From Mariprofundus sp. (lineage in GTDB: Bacteria; Pseudomonadota; Zetaproteobacteria; Mariprofundales; Mariprofundaceae), in the NCBI GenBank assembly GCA_021772775.1, contig JAJFLH010000008.1:1-44054 (forward strand): 44,054 nucleotides of DNA, in the 5' to 3' direction. Within the stretch, counting starts at the first letter, position 1. Every line of letters starts with the position of its first letter. The translations under genes and the position numbers were made by a program. Shown in pieces: positions 1-8,753 of this stretch. The notes under the pieces are model-generated. The model did not search any database and had not been told where the DNA came from. It saw only the letters and a list, made by a program, of their open reading frames with translations.

Positions 1-699
1 AAATTCCAAACCGTTATCTTGAGTGATGGTATGCACTCTCTCCTTGAGTGGTGATAACAGCCGTATTTCCATATCAGTAACAAGTTCGGACGTCTTGCGT
101 TCAACTTTGCCAAGTAAGGTGTAAATAGATTTGCGTTCTACCAATGAAACGATGGCACCTTTGTGCCCTTTACCGATGATTGTATCGCTCTCCCAATCCC
201 CGAAGCGGGATTTCTGATCAACAACTGAGGGACGGTTTTCAATGCCTACGCGGTTGGGAATCTTACCTCTCCGGTTGTTTGAACCGTAGCGCTTCTTACG
301 CTGCTTCTGACACCGTAGAAAGCTGTGGAGATCACCACCACTCTTCTTGTCTTCATATACATGTTGGTAGATCCACTCATGGCTTACAGCGCGTTGGCCC
401 TCCAGCCTTAACCTTTTACCTATCTCATCTGGCGACCACTCTTGGCGTATAAGAACGTGTATACGCTGCCAATCCCGCTCAGTGATTCGAGGGCGGGCCT
501 TTGTCTGCCTTCGTTCAACCGCTAAACGATGAGCTTGCTTTGGTCTGTAGCCTCGCAGGCCATGATTGCGTCGTAATTCCCGACTGATGGTCGATTTATT
601 GACTCCAATCAAGCGGGCTATCTCAACCTGCATATGACCGGCTTTCTTAAGCACGGCAATCTGATACCGTTGCTCTTGGGTAAGCTGCGTGTAGTTCAT
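1..699 (-). CDS. IS30-family transposase, 3' end cut by the window edge
   Basis: An uninterrupted reading frame of 233 codons starts at the ATG at 697-699 and runs to base 1 without a stop, so the C-terminus is outside the window. The N-terminus (MNYTQLTQEQRYQIAVLKK) is the helix-turn-helix region typical of IS30 transposases, followed by a second DNA-binding segment around SRELRRNHGLRGYRPKQA. The DDE catalytic core begins with GDWESDTIIGKGHKGA (first Asp) and reaches TQDNGLEF (second Asp) at the edge; the final Glu is beyond the window. No frameshift or stop is visible, so this copy may be functional. The known role is cut-and-paste or copy transposition via the terminal repeats. Confidence 0.93.
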   Translation of the reverse strand, partial: MNYTQLTQEQRYQIAVLKKAGHMQVEIARLIGVNKSTISRELRRNHGLRGYRPKQAHRLAVERRQTKARPRITERDWQRIHVLIRQEWSPDEIGKRLRLEGQRAVSHEWIYQHVYEDKKSGGDLHSFLRCQKQRKKRYGSNNRRGKIPNRVGIENRPSVVDQKSRFGDWESDTIIGKGHKGAIVSLVERKSIYTLLGKVERKTSELVTDMEIRLLSPLKERVHTITQDNGLEF

Positions 700-801
700 T
701 CTTTGTCCTTTGATAAGTCGTGTTTGAAAAGCGCAAGACTGCTACCGCAGCTTGCTCCTTCAAACCCTTATCAAAGTTGCACTTACAAGTTGAATCCGCG
801 G
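1..801 (-). mobile_element. IS30-family insertion sequence, one end only
   Basis: This is one end of an IS30-family element whose other end lies outside the window. It consists of the 5' part of the transposase gene and about 100 bp beyond its start codon. The likely terminal inverted repeat lies around 775-800, where the sequence reads gttgcacttacaagttgaat, the kind of tip seen in IS30-family ends. Between gene and tip there is an imperfect hairpin (tgataag at 711-717 with cttatca at 767-773, and tgtttgaa at 721-728 with ttcaaac at 759-765). The outer boundary is an estimate because the partner end and target duplication are not visible. Confidence 0.75.
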
Positions 802-890
802 TTGATTATATTGCATTTCCATAGCGCTCCATCCTACAGGTGGTGCACTTCGTTATTGAACTTAATGGGTCGGAGCAAGATAACATGTCG

Positions 891-990
891 AATTGTTGGG
901 GTTTATGCTTAAATAACGCCTTGTTCTGGAGTTTAGAAGTACCTTTTTAGGCCAAAATAGAGGCTCTAAGAAACTTGTCGTGAAATAACG
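891..990 (+). repeat. Diverged ~100-bp dispersed repeat, copy 1
   Basis: This segment resembles 7995-8092. The first 25 bases (around gggtttatgc) differ from the other copy at only three positions, and the 21 bases ending tgaaataa differ at three; the middle is diverged with small gaps. It lies beside the IS30 end. I do not recognise the family; a small non-autonomous mobile element or a shared transcript-end element would fit. Confidence 0.55.
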
Positions 991-1099
991 TCCGTCCCAC
1001 CTTGCTTATGTCAAACAACGCATAGCTTCCTGACATAATAAATTCTACTGCCTATTCGTAGGAGATGAGCTGAAATGAGTCCTATCTAACGACTAAAGT

Positions 1100-1160
1100 T
1101 TACAATTGGACGGTTGTTAAGCTTACAATTGGACGGTATAAAACTTTACAATTGGACGGT
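1100..1160 (+). repeat. Three copies of a 15-bp motif at exact 23-bp spacing
   Basis: The motif TTACAATTGGACGGT occurs at 1100-1114, 1123-1137 and 1146-1160, each start 23 bp after the last, ending 32 bp before the ATG of the ATPase gene. Exact spacing near two helical turns suggests protein-binding iterons on one face of the DNA. Alternatively, this could be the multi-repeat end of an IS21-type element, whose ends commonly carry several copies of a terminal sequence. Confidence 0.7.
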
Positions 1161-1192
1161 GGTTAGCTTTACTATCAGCCGAGGTGACAGAC

Positions 1193-2434
1193 ATGAACTA
1201 CCCACGCTTACTACAGCAGCGCTTAGAAGAGGCGTTAGATGATACTCCCGTAGTGCTTATTCATGGGCCGCGCCAGTGTGGAAAGACTACACTAGCAAAA
1301 AAGGTTGGTGAGCTACGTGGGTATACCTACCTATCCTTTGATGATGTGAACCTGGTTGCTGCTGCTAAAGCTGATCCTATCGGCTTTGTAGATCGTTTAG
1401 CAGATAAAGTGATCCTGGATGAAATACAGCATGTGCCCGAGCTGTTTAGCTCAATTAAACATGCCGTAGATAATATGCGTACCTCAGGACGTTTTTTGCT
1501 TACAGGCTCTGCCAATGTGATGCTATTGCCTAAGCTTTCTGATTCCTTGGCTGGTCGTATAGAGATCATTCATTTGCATGCGCTATCTCGATGTGAAATG
1601 GAAAGTAGTGGCAAAGGGCTATTGGAGCAGCTTTTTAGCGGGGAATATACAGTAGGAGTATTGGAGAAACTTGGCCCAAAGCTGGCGGAATATGTGGTTG
1701 AAGGCGGATTCCCGGAGCCCTTACAAAGAGCAAGTGCTCGGCGCAAAAGGCAGTGGTATAAGAATTATATTGATACCTTGGTACAGCGTGACATTAGAGA
1801 TCTAGCGCGTATCAGTAATTTAGAGGCAATGCCAAAGCTTTTACAACTTGCAGCAAACCAGAGTGCACAACGGCTGAATAAGGAGGCGCTTGCATCACCT
1901 TTTCAGATGAGTCGCCAAACAGTGGACTCCTACTTTACGTTGTTACAAAACGTATTTTTGGTAGATGTGTTGCAACCATGGCATAGCAATAGAAGCAAAC
2001 GCCTTATCAAAACGCCAAAAGTACATATGAGTGACACGGGGCTGGCATCGGCTCTGCTGGGGGTGTCTGTTGAGCAACTGGACAGTGACCGAACAATGCT
2101 TGGTCACCTTTTAGAAAGCTTCATCTATAATGAGTTACGACGCCAAGCGAGCTGGAGTGATTCAGATATAAAGTTTTATCATTTTCGGGATAAGGATCAG
2201 TACGAAGTGGATATCGTAATGGTGCAGCATGGTGGAGGAATGGTCGCAGTAGAAGTCAAAGCAGCAGCGACGGTGACGGAGAAAGATTTCAAGGGGCTTA
2301 AGAGGCTTCAGTCTCTAGCTGGGGAATCTTGGACAATTGGCATTGTATTTTTTGATGGTGAGATTCCGATGTCATTTGGTGATGGATTATATGCCATACC
2401 GATTAGTGGCTTATGGGGTAAAGGAATAAGTTAA
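1193..2434 (+). CDS. AAA-type ATPase with DUF4143 C-terminal domain
   Basis: A 413-aa protein of the AAA_14/DUF4143 family. The P-loop GPRQCGKTT lies at residues 25-33 and Walker B VILDEIQ at about 73-79, followed by the sensor-like LLTGSAN. The C-terminal DUF4143 region contains YEVDIVM and VAVEVKAA (about residues 340-365), an arrangement resembling a PD-(D/E)XK nuclease core. Proteins of this family are abundant, mobile and poorly characterised, and are often found in accessory DNA. The ATG at 1193 is preferred over the in-frame GTG at 1184 because GAGG at 1181-1184 then sits at a normal ribosome-binding distance. The upstream triple repeat may regulate it. It sits between an IS end and the nifJ operon, consistent with acquisition. 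Confidence 0.9.
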   Translation: MNYPRLLQQRLEEALDDTPVVLIHGPRQCGKTTLAKKVGELRGYTYLSFDDVNLVAAAKADPIGFVDRLADKVILDEIQHVPELFSSIKHAVDNMRTSGRFLLTGSANVMLLPKLSDSLAGRIEIIHLHALSRCEMESSGKGLLEQLFSGEYTVGVLEKLGPKLAEYVVEGGFPEPLQRASARRKRQWYKNYIDTLVQRDIRDLARISNLEAMPKLLQLAANQSAQRLNKEALASPFQMSRQTVDSYFTLLQNVFLVDVLQPWHSNRSKRLIKTPKVHMSDTGLASALLGVSVEQLDSDRTMLGHLLESFIYNELRRQASWSDSDIKFYHFRDKDQYEVDIVMVQHGGGMVAVEVKAAATVTEKDFKGLKRLQSLAGESWTIGIVFFDGEIPMSFGDGLYAIPISGLWGKGIS

Positions 2435-2499
2435 AATGGAAAAGCAAACGATCTAACATTCCAGAATGATATGAGAAGGAAAGGCCTTGAATACTACAT

Positions 2500-3513
2500 T
2501 CAGCGCCAAACGCCGTCGGGGGAATCGAAGCTGTTTAGGATTTTGATGTAGTTGGAGCGTTCGAAGGCTGTGGGGTCGGTGGCTTTGGCGTGGCTTACGC
2601 TGCCTTTGAGTTGGGTGACGGATGAATACTCATTTTCCTCCATCCATGACTCTATGCCCTTTAGCACCTCGGTGAGGTGGTCCGGGCCATGACGTAGCAG
2701 GGCTGAACACATATGGGTTACATCGGCTCCGGCCAGTAGCATTTTGATGGCATCGTCGGCGCTGTGAATGCCGCTGGTGGCGGCCAGTGTCAGGTTCACT
2801 CGGCCACGTAATAGAGCGATCCAGCGCATCGATAGGCGGGACTCGACCGATGATGAGAGTTTCAGGCTCGGGATCACTTCCAGTGTGTCGAGATCAATAT
2901 CGGGCAGGTAATAGCGGTTAAACAGTGAGACGCCATTGGCTCCTGCCGACTCAAGCTTCTGCACAAAGTTGCCGACTGAGCTGAATTGAGATGAGAGTTT
3001 CATGATCACAGGGATATCGACCTGCTTTTTGACCTCGGTGAGAATATCTACATAGCGCACTTCCACCGCATCGGATGACTGGGTGATATCGGCAGGCATG
3101 TAATAGACATTCAACTCCAATGCATTGGCACCGGCCTCTTGCAACTGTTTGGCGTGGCGAGTCCAGCCGCTGGGGGTGGTGCCGTTGAGGCTGGCGATGA
3201 CCGGAATCTCAAGGCTCTGTTTTAAACTCTCAAGCTGTTCCAGATAGGACTCCAACTGTGTTTTATAGCTCTCTTCAGCGGGCAGATAACTGGCGGCCTC
3301 AAAGTGACCGATATCTTGAAAATGCATCAGGTGATCGAGGCGTTCTTCGTCTGCATTCACCTCTTCCTCAAACAGCGAGTTCATGACAATGGCTGAAGCG
3401 CCTGCATCTTCGAGGCGTTTGCAGGCATTAAGATCTTTCGCTAACGGAGAAGCAGAAGGCACCAGCGGGTTTTTCAGTTTCATACCCAGGTAAGTTGTGG
3501 ATAGATCAATCAT
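2500..3513 (-). CDS. Dihydroorotate dehydrogenase-like flavoprotein, NifJ partner
   Basis: A 337-aa TIM-barrel protein related to class 1 dihydroorotate dehydrogenases (MIDLSTTYLGMKLKNPLVPSA at the N-terminus, then VIASLNG, ELNVYYMP and VIMKLSSQ strands expected around the FMN). Members of this subfamily are regularly encoded beside pyruvate:ferredoxin oxidoreductase and are annotated as DHOD-like; their true substrate is not established, so pyrimidine synthesis should not be assumed. The start ATG overlaps the nifJ stop by 4 bp, so the two are translationally coupled, with nifJ first. Full length for the family, with no lesion seen. Confidence 0.88.
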   Translation of the reverse strand: MIDLSTTYLGMKLKNPLVPSASPLAKDLNACKRLEDAGASAIVMNSLFEEEVNADEERLDHLMHFQDIGHFEAASYLPAEESYKTQLESYLEQLESLKQSLEIPVIASLNGTTPSGWTRHAKQLQEAGANALELNVYYMPADITQSSDAVEVRYVDILTEVKKQVDIPVIMKLSSQFSSVGNFVQKLESAGANGVSLFNRYYLPDIDLDTLEVIPSLKLSSSVESRLSMRWIALLRGRVNLTLAATSGIHSADDAIKMLLAGADVTHMCSALLRHGPDHLTEVLKGIESWMEENEYSSVTQLKGSVSHAKATDPTAFERSNYIKILNSFDSPDGVWR

Positions 3514-6500
3514 GACTGCTCTCCTTCGTTCTTGCTGTCACTGTAATCCAGGCTGGCCAGCTGTTCATAGTGATGGAATCGCTCCATGACCCCTGCTTGT
3601 GCCTTTTTCATCAGTTCATCAGCAGCTTCTGGGTGAGTGCGCCAGAGCATGGAGAAACGCGCTTCGGTCTGGGCGAACTCTTTGTATGGAATGCTCGGTT
3701 TCTTCGAATCGAGCTGCAGTGGATTTTTACCCTTGGCGACGCGTCTCGGATCGTAACGCAGCAGGTTCATATGGCCGCTATTCACCACCAGTTCCTGTTG
3801 TCTGATGTTATGCGACAGATCGACGCCATGAGCGATACATGGGCTATAGGCGATGATCAGCGATGGGCCATCATAGCTTTCTGCTTCGATGAATGTTTTC
3901 AATGTTTGCAGATCCTTGGCACCGAAAGCGACATGGCCGACATAAACATGTTCATAGGCCATAGCGATCATCGATAGGTCTTTCTTGGCCACCGATTTAC
4001 CGCCGGCAGCAAACTTGGCTACTGCACCAATCGGTGTGGACTTGGACATCTGACCACCTGTATTCGAATAAACCTCTGTATCGAGCACGAGAATATTCAC
4101 ATTGCGCCCACTGGCCATGAGATGATCCAGACCTCCGAAACCGATATCGTAAGCCCAGCCGTCACCACCAATGGTCCAGATACTCTTTTTGACCAGATAA
4201 TCGGCCACCGACTCAAGGTTTCGAGCGGCTTCGTTATCGATGCCTGCAAGCTGCGCTTTCAATAGATCAACACGGCCACGCTGCTCATAGATGCCCGGTT
4301 CATTCGATTGATCAGCCTGCAAGATCTCATTGATCAGTTGAGCATCGAGATTCAATCCGGGCTCTTGCAGTAGTTGCAGGGCAAAATCACGATGGGCATC
4401 AATAGCGAGTCTAAAGCCGAGCCCGAATTCGCCATTATCTTCAAACAGGGAGTTCGACCATGCCGGCCCTCTGCCATCCTTATTGGTGGTATAAGGCGTT
4501 GTTGGCAGGTTGCCGCCGTAGATGGAGGAGCAGCCGGTAGCATTAGCAATCACCATGCGATCACCAAACAGCTGGGTGGCGAGTTTGATATAGGGTGTTT
4601 CTCCACAGCCCACGCAGGCACCGGAGAACTCAAACAGTGGTTGGGCCAGCATTGCTCCCTTCATGCCATTCCAGCGAATCTGTTCTCGGTCATATTCAGG
4701 CAGAGAAAGGAAAAATTTCCAATTTTTACGCTCCTGTTCTCTGAGTGGTGGTTGAGGAGCCATATTCAGCGCCTTGCGGCTGGCATTGCTCTTATCTTTG
4801 ACCGGGCAGATCTCCACACAGAGGCCACAGCCAGTGCAATCTTCCGGTGCAACCTGATAGGTGATCTGGCTACCCTTCTCAAACTCGCGCCCTTTCACCG
4901 GCACATGTTTGAAACCTTCCGGTGCATCAGCCACAGCATCTTGGCTGAATACTTTCGAACGAATAGCTGCATGCGGGCAGACGAATGGGCATTTGCCGCA
5001 ATGGATACAGATATCCTCATCCCAGACGGGAATTTCGAGTGCCAGGTTTCGTTTCTCATAGGCCGCTGTACCCAAAGGCCAGGTGCCATCATTGGGCATG
5101 AAGCTGACCGGAATGGCATTACCACGCCCGGCAATAATCTCACTGGTGATATTTTTGACGAAATCTGGAACGTGACCAGCAACCGGCGGATGCATGATGG
5201 AGTGGCTTGTTACCTCACGCGGCACCTCAACCCTGTGCAGATGCGCTAACGATGCATCAATAGCAGCAAAGTTACGCTCAACAATCTTGGCACCCTTGCG
5301 GCCATAGGTTTTTTCGACCGCTTGTTTGATCTTGGCAATGGCGTCATCTTTTTCTAATACGCCGGAGATGGCGAAGAAACAGGTCTGCATGACGGTATTG
5401 ATGCGACGGCCCATGCCTGATTCTGTCGCGACCTTATAGGCATCGATGACATAGAATTGCAGTTGTTTGTCGATAATCTGTTGTTGCATCTTTTGGGTCA
5501 GATCATGCCATGCTTCATCGGCGCTATGTGGTGAGTTGAGCAGAAACACACCGCCCTCAGCAGCATGGGCGAGCATATCGTAACGCTCTAGAAATACAGG
5601 TTGATGGCAGGCGATAAAATGGGCTTCATTATTGCCAATCAGATAGGTGGAGCGAATTGCATTAGGCCCAAAGCGCAGATGCGAGATCGTTACTGCGCCG
5701 GCCTTCTTTGAGTCGTAGACAAAATAACCTTGAGCATAGAGATCGGTGCCTTCGCCAATAATCTTGATCGAATTCTTATTGGCTGAAACCGTACCGTCAG
5801 AACCCAGGCCATAGAACATGCAGCGGGTGACGTTGGCGTTGGCAGCCAGAGTGAGCTCGTCCCACTCCAGGCTGCTGTGGCTGAGATCATCATGGATACC
5901 GATGGTGAAATGGTTCTTCGGAGTCTCTTTAAGCAATTCATCAAGCACCGATTTGATCATGCCGGGTGTAAATTCCTTGGAGGAGAGGCCGTAACGGCCA
6001 CCGATAATACGAGGCATGGCGGCAAAACGATCACCACCTTCACCGATATATTCGGCCAAAGCAGTTACGATATCTTTATAGAGCGGTTCGCCATGAGCGC
6101 CGGGCTCCTTGGTACGATCGAGTACGGCAATTTTCTTCACACTGGCAGGTATGGCATCAATCAGATCAGTAGCGGAGAGCGGTCTAAACAGGCGCACCTT
6201 CAGCATACCTACTTTTTCACCACTGTTGACCATCTCTTCCACAGTTTCAATCGCAGCCTCAGCTCCTGACCCCATCAATATGAGCAGCCGTTCAGCATCT
6301 GTGGCACCGTGATATTCAAACAGGTGATACTGCCTGCCGGTCAGTGCTGCAAACTCATCGAAACAGTTCTGTACAATGGACGGCATAGCTTCGTAATAAG
6401 GGTTTACCGATTCACGCCCCTGAAAATAGAGATCAGGATTCTGACTGGTGCCGCGCAGTACTGGCGCGTCGGGGGTCAATGCTCGTTTGCGATGGGCCCG

Positions 6501-7103
6501 GATTAGCGTATCAGGAAGCATGGCTCGCAATACGTCATCGGACGGGACGTGGGCCTCATTGACCTCATGCGAGGTACGGAAACCATCAAAGAAGTGAATC
6601 ACCGGGATACGCGCTTTCAGGGTCACCGACTGGGCGATTAGGGCGAAATCCATCACCTCCTGCACCGAATTGGAGCTTAGCAGGGCAAAACCGGTCTGGC
6701 GCACAGCCATCACATCGGAGTGGTCGCCAAAAATGGAGAGTCCCTGTGCGGCAAGCGAGCGCGCCGCTACATGAAAAACGGCACTGGTCAGTTCACCGGC
6801 AATTTTATACATATTGGGAATCATCAGCAGCAGACCCTGTGACGATGTAAAGGTGGTAGTCAGTGCACCCGACTGTAAAGATCCGTGTACGGTGCCTGCA
6901 GCTCCCGCCTCGCTCTGCATCTCAACCACTTCGGGCACAGCACCCCAGAGGTTCTTACGTCCCTGATTGGACCATGCATCAGACATCTCACCCATGGCTG
7001 ATGAGGGGGTGATCGGATAGATGGCAATTACCTCATTGGTACGATGGGCGATATAGGCTGCGGCCTCATTACCCTCGATGGTCAACTTATGCTCTTTCGA
7101 CAT
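3510..7103 (-). CDS. nifJ: Pyruvate:ferredoxin (flavodoxin) oxidoreductase
   Basis: A 1197-aa single-chain PFOR, the usual length for NifJ. It interconverts pyruvate + CoA and acetyl-CoA + CO2, passing electrons to ferredoxin or flavodoxin in the cytoplasm. In order: the N-terminal pyrimidine domain (AIYPITPSSAMGE), the CoA-binding/gamma regions, two 4Fe-4S motifs (CIHCGKCPFVCP near residue 697 and CTGCGLCVEICP near 755), and the thiamine-diphosphate domain with CVGCGET, ATGCSSIYGGN, GGDGWAYDIGFGG near 980 and a SNTGGQ segment. A strong ribosome-binding site (aggagg, 5 bases before ATG) supports the start. It is the promoter-proximal gene of a two-gene operon. The enzyme is oxygen-sensitive, implying low-oxygen metabolism. 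Confidence 0.97.
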   Translation of the reverse strand: MSKEHKLTIEGNEAAAYIAHRTNEVIAIYPITPSSAMGEMSDAWSNQGRKNLWGAVPEVVEMQSEAGAAGTVHGSLQSGALTTTFTSSQGLLLMIPNMYKIAGELTSAVFHVAARSLAAQGLSIFGDHSDVMAVRQTGFALLSSNSVQEVMDFALIAQSVTLKARIPVIHFFDGFRTSHEVNEAHVPSDDVLRAMLPDTLIRAHRKRALTPDAPVLRGTSQNPDLYFQGRESVNPYYEAMPSIVQNCFDEFAALTGRQYHLFEYHGATDAERLLILMGSGAEAAIETVEEMVNSGEKVGMLKVRLFRPLSATDLIDAIPASVKKIAVLDRTKEPGAHGEPLYKDIVTALAEYIGEGGDRFAAMPRIIGGRYGLSSKEFTPGMIKSVLDELLKETPKNHFTIGIHDDLSHSSLEWDELTLAANANVTRCMFYGLGSDGTVSANKNSIKIIGEGTDLYAQGYFVYDSKKAGAVTISHLRFGPNAIRSTYLIGNNEAHFIACHQPVFLERYDMLAHAAEGGVFLLNSPHSADEAWHDLTQKMQQQIIDKQLQFYVIDAYKVATESGMGRRINTVMQTCFFAISGVLEKDDAIAKIKQAVEKTYGRKGAKIVERNFAAIDASLAHLHRVEVPREVTSHSIMHPPVAGHVPDFVKNITSEIIAGRGNAIPVSFMPNDGTWPLGTAAYEKRNLALEIPVWDEDICIHCGKCPFVCPHAAIRSKVFSQDAVADAPEGFKHVPVKGREFEKGSQITYQVAPEDCTGCGLCVEICPVKDKSNASRKALNMAPQPPLREQERKNWKFFLSLPEYDREQIRWNGMKGAMLAQPLFEFSGACVGCGETPYIKLATQLFGDRMVIANATGCSSIYGGNLPTTPYTTNKDGRGPAWSNSLFEDNGEFGLGFRLAIDAHRDFALQLLQEPGLNLDAQLINEILQADQSNEPGIYEQRGRVDLLKAQLAGIDNEAARNLESVADYLVKKSIWTIGGDGWAYDIGFGGLDHLMASGRNVNILVLDTEVYSNTGGQMSKSTPIGAVAKFAAGGKSVAKKDLSMIAMAYEHVYVGHVAFGAKDLQTLKTFIEAESYDGPSLIIAYSPCIAHGVDLSHNIRQQELVVNSGHMNLLRYDPRRVAKGKNPLQLDSKKPSIPYKEFAQTEARFSMLWRTHPEAADELMKKAQAGVMERFHHYEQLASLDYSDSKNEGEQS

Positions 7104-7452
7104 AACCGCCTCCTAGTGTAGATCAGAGAGGAGTTTAACTGATATGGAGGGTTTTGGTAACTGTTCCACTGAGCCGATTACGATTTCCTTGTTGTGAATA
7201 AGGTAGCGATATTGGTATCTCTATGCTGCCTCGCTTTCTGTTTGGCTTTTTGCATCTGTGGAGTATTGATTTACCAAAGCCCTCCAAAAAGCTTTCAACG
7301 GGTGGAGGCAAACGTATCTGCTCCGGAGTTAAGGGGTGGCCCTCATGACTGTCACGCTTAATGTTCAATGAAGGCTTGAAATGCATAATAAAACAATAGG
7401 TTATGCTGTTTTAGGTCTCATTGAACATGACAGCACTTGATCCATATACGTC

Positions 7453-7472
7453 ATTCCCGCAAAGGCGGGAAT
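7453..7472. repeat. attcccgc-type palindromic dispersed repeat, copy 1
   Basis: An 8-bp inverted repeat attcccgc/gcgggaat with a 4-base loop, preceded by tc and followed by ccagcc. It matches the core of the repeat at 15819-15846, and short palindromes with this core are common intergenic repeats in many proteobacteria. Confidence 0.75.
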
Positions 7473-7649
7473 CCAGCCTTTTGCCCGATCATGTCGGATA
7501 TGACAAGGTGAATGGCGTAGTCAGAAAGGGGCCCCTGGGGTACAAAATCATTTAAATGGGATAGTGCTTATCTTTTTTCTCTTTAGGCGCTTGATGAATA
7601 GATTGGGTTCCAATGCATGCCGCATTCCTGCTACGTATGCGTTTATTAA

Positions 7650-7781
7650 TCAAGAAGCCCATGGGTTGTAGTTAAAGGCGAGCTGTTTTCTTCTATATGA
7701 CTTCCATTTATGAATGGCTATTACGGATAGCCCCGCTAAAACTATGATAATCATTGCTAGTGATAATATGTCAATATTCAT
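7650..7781 (-). CDS. Possible 43-aa single-pass membrane protein
   Basis: An open frame of 43 codons from ATG at 7779-7781 to TGA at 7650-7652. The predicted product has a short acidic start (MNID), a hydrophobic stretch (ILSLAMIIIVLAGLSVIAI) long enough to span the membrane, then a basic segment HKWKSYRRKQ and an aromatic tail FNYNPWAS. That layout (N-out, positive-inside) is that of a genuine small inner-membrane protein. The weakness is the lack of a clear Shine-Dalgarno sequence upstream. I do not recognise a family. Confidence 0.4.
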   Translation of the reverse strand: MNIDILSLAMIIIVLAGLSVIAIHKWKSYRRKQLAFNYNPWAS

Positions 7782-7994
7782 AATAATCTTAGAACAGATG
7801 AGGGTGTTTGTTCATGACCCCTTTCTCTTATCCCACTCCTTTATTTGTAATTATGTGCTTTATCTGGAGTTGATATTACAACACTTGACCCTGTAAAAAT
7901 GTGATTCTACATCACAATTATTGCCATTAATTTATCATAAAACCATTACATTTGGCTTTAGAGGGGCCTAGTTGCTCGGCTAAGTTACGAATTG

Positions 7995-8092
7995 AATTAT
8001 TAGGGTTTATGCTAAAATAGCCTCTGCTGTAGGTTTTGGAAATAAACTTTGAGCCCATAAATATAGGTATTGAGAAACTTATTGTGAAATAA
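7995..8092 (+). repeat. Diverged ~100-bp dispersed repeat, copy 2
   Basis: Counterpart of 891-990, with near-identical outer blocks. Its right end overlaps the last codons and stop of bioD (stop at 8079-8081), so the repeat supplies the final residues of BioD or has been captured at the gene end. Confidence 0.55.
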
Positions 8093-8753
8093 GAGGATGC
8101 TTTTGGCGTAAATCAAGGACTTCTTCACCGTGATTCAGGGGGTGAACTTGGCAGCCGTTATGCAGAAACGGCTCAATGGCTTTTCGAGTTGGGGTGATCC
8201 ATTTATTGAATTCTGCTTTTGGGGCGTTGAAGAAGATGCGGGCGGGTGAGCGGCCCATCTGTTTTAATTTTTCCAGTGTTAACAGGGTTTGATTGATAGC
8301 ACCAAGTTTGCAGCCTACGACTAGCCAAACTTCGGCTTCCGGTAGTGCTTCAATCCAGTCAGAAACCAGCCACTGATCAGTGACCGGAACCATCAGGCCA
8401 CCGACTCCTTCAATTAGGCAAGTTTCAACTTTAGTAGATTCCTCATTGCACCACTGCACCAGTTGATCCGTATCAACAGAGTGATCTTCTGCTGCGGCGG
8501 CTTGTGAGGGGGCGGCTGGCAGGGTGTAACTCAAGAGGTTGATCAGTCCGGCATCATTTAAGCCCTGAGCTTCAAGCAGGGCTACAATGTCGTCATTCAA
8601 ACCAGCTTCATTCAAACCACAGGCGATGGGTTTCAGGGCTTTGGCGTGTTTACCCTTGTTTAGCAGCATACGCAGAGTCGATGCTGTGACCCAGGTTTTA
8701 CCTGCATCTGTATCCGTTGCCGTAATAAAAACGGTCTGTTTAGAGCTGATCAC
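8079..8753 (-). CDS. bioD: Dethiobiotin synthetase
   Basis: A 224-aa ATP-dependent enzyme that closes the ureido ring on 7,8-diaminopelargonic acid using CO2, the penultimate step of biotin synthesis. The P-loop appears as TATDTDAGKTWV near the N-terminus, the second conserved segment as KPIACGL, and the substrate loop as EGVGGLMVP. The gene begins with GTG at 8751-8753, which directly abuts the TGA of bioC (TGAGTG). Because an in-frame stop lies immediately before it, no upstream start is possible. Last gene of the bioFHCD operon. The C-terminus lies inside a dispersed repeat. Confidence 0.95.
   Translation of the reverse strand: MISSKQTVFITATDTDAGKTWVTASTLRMLLNKGKHAKALKPIACGLNEAGLNDDIVALLEAQGLNDAGLINLLSYTLPAAPSQAAAAEDHSVDTDQLVQWCNEESTKVETCLIEGVGGLMVPVTDQWLVSDWIEALPEAEVWLVVGCKLGAINQTLLTLEKLKQMGRSPARIFFNAPKAEFNKWITPTRKAIEPFLHNGCQVHPLNHGEEVLDLRQKHPLISQ

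Larger units (their letters stand above)
802..1192. other. Intergenic accessory DNA between IS end and ATPase gene
   Basis: I see no convincing gene in this 390-bp stretch. It holds a roughly 100-bp diverged repeat (891-990) and a triple 15-bp motif (1100-1160), both listed separately. Short open frames here have no ribosome-binding site and no recognisable protein. Confidence 0.5.
7104..8078. other. Long intergenic region between nifJ and bioD
   Basis: About 975 bp. It contains the nifJ leader (right up to 7104), a palindromic dispersed repeat at 7453-7472, a possible 43-aa membrane protein on the minus strand (7650-7781) and a diverged repeat (7995-8092). An 83-codon open frame at 7135-7386 has no ribosome-binding site and no recognisable features and is not called. 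The region from about 7782 to 7990 is AT-rich with nothing I can name. Confidence 0.5.

Noticed and set aside
802-860. Possible C-terminal end of another IS30-type transposase on the plus strand (HPTGGALRY)
   Set aside because: Only about 15 codons are open, too short to claim a second element.
4374-5249. 291-codon frame antisense to nifJ
   Set aside because: It lies wholly opposite strongly conserved NifJ sequence, has no ribosome-binding site and shows no domain of its own.
7135-7386. 83-codon minus-strand frame downstream of the palindromic region
   Set aside because: No Shine-Dalgarno, overlaps the nifJ promoter area, and composition is unlike a protein.
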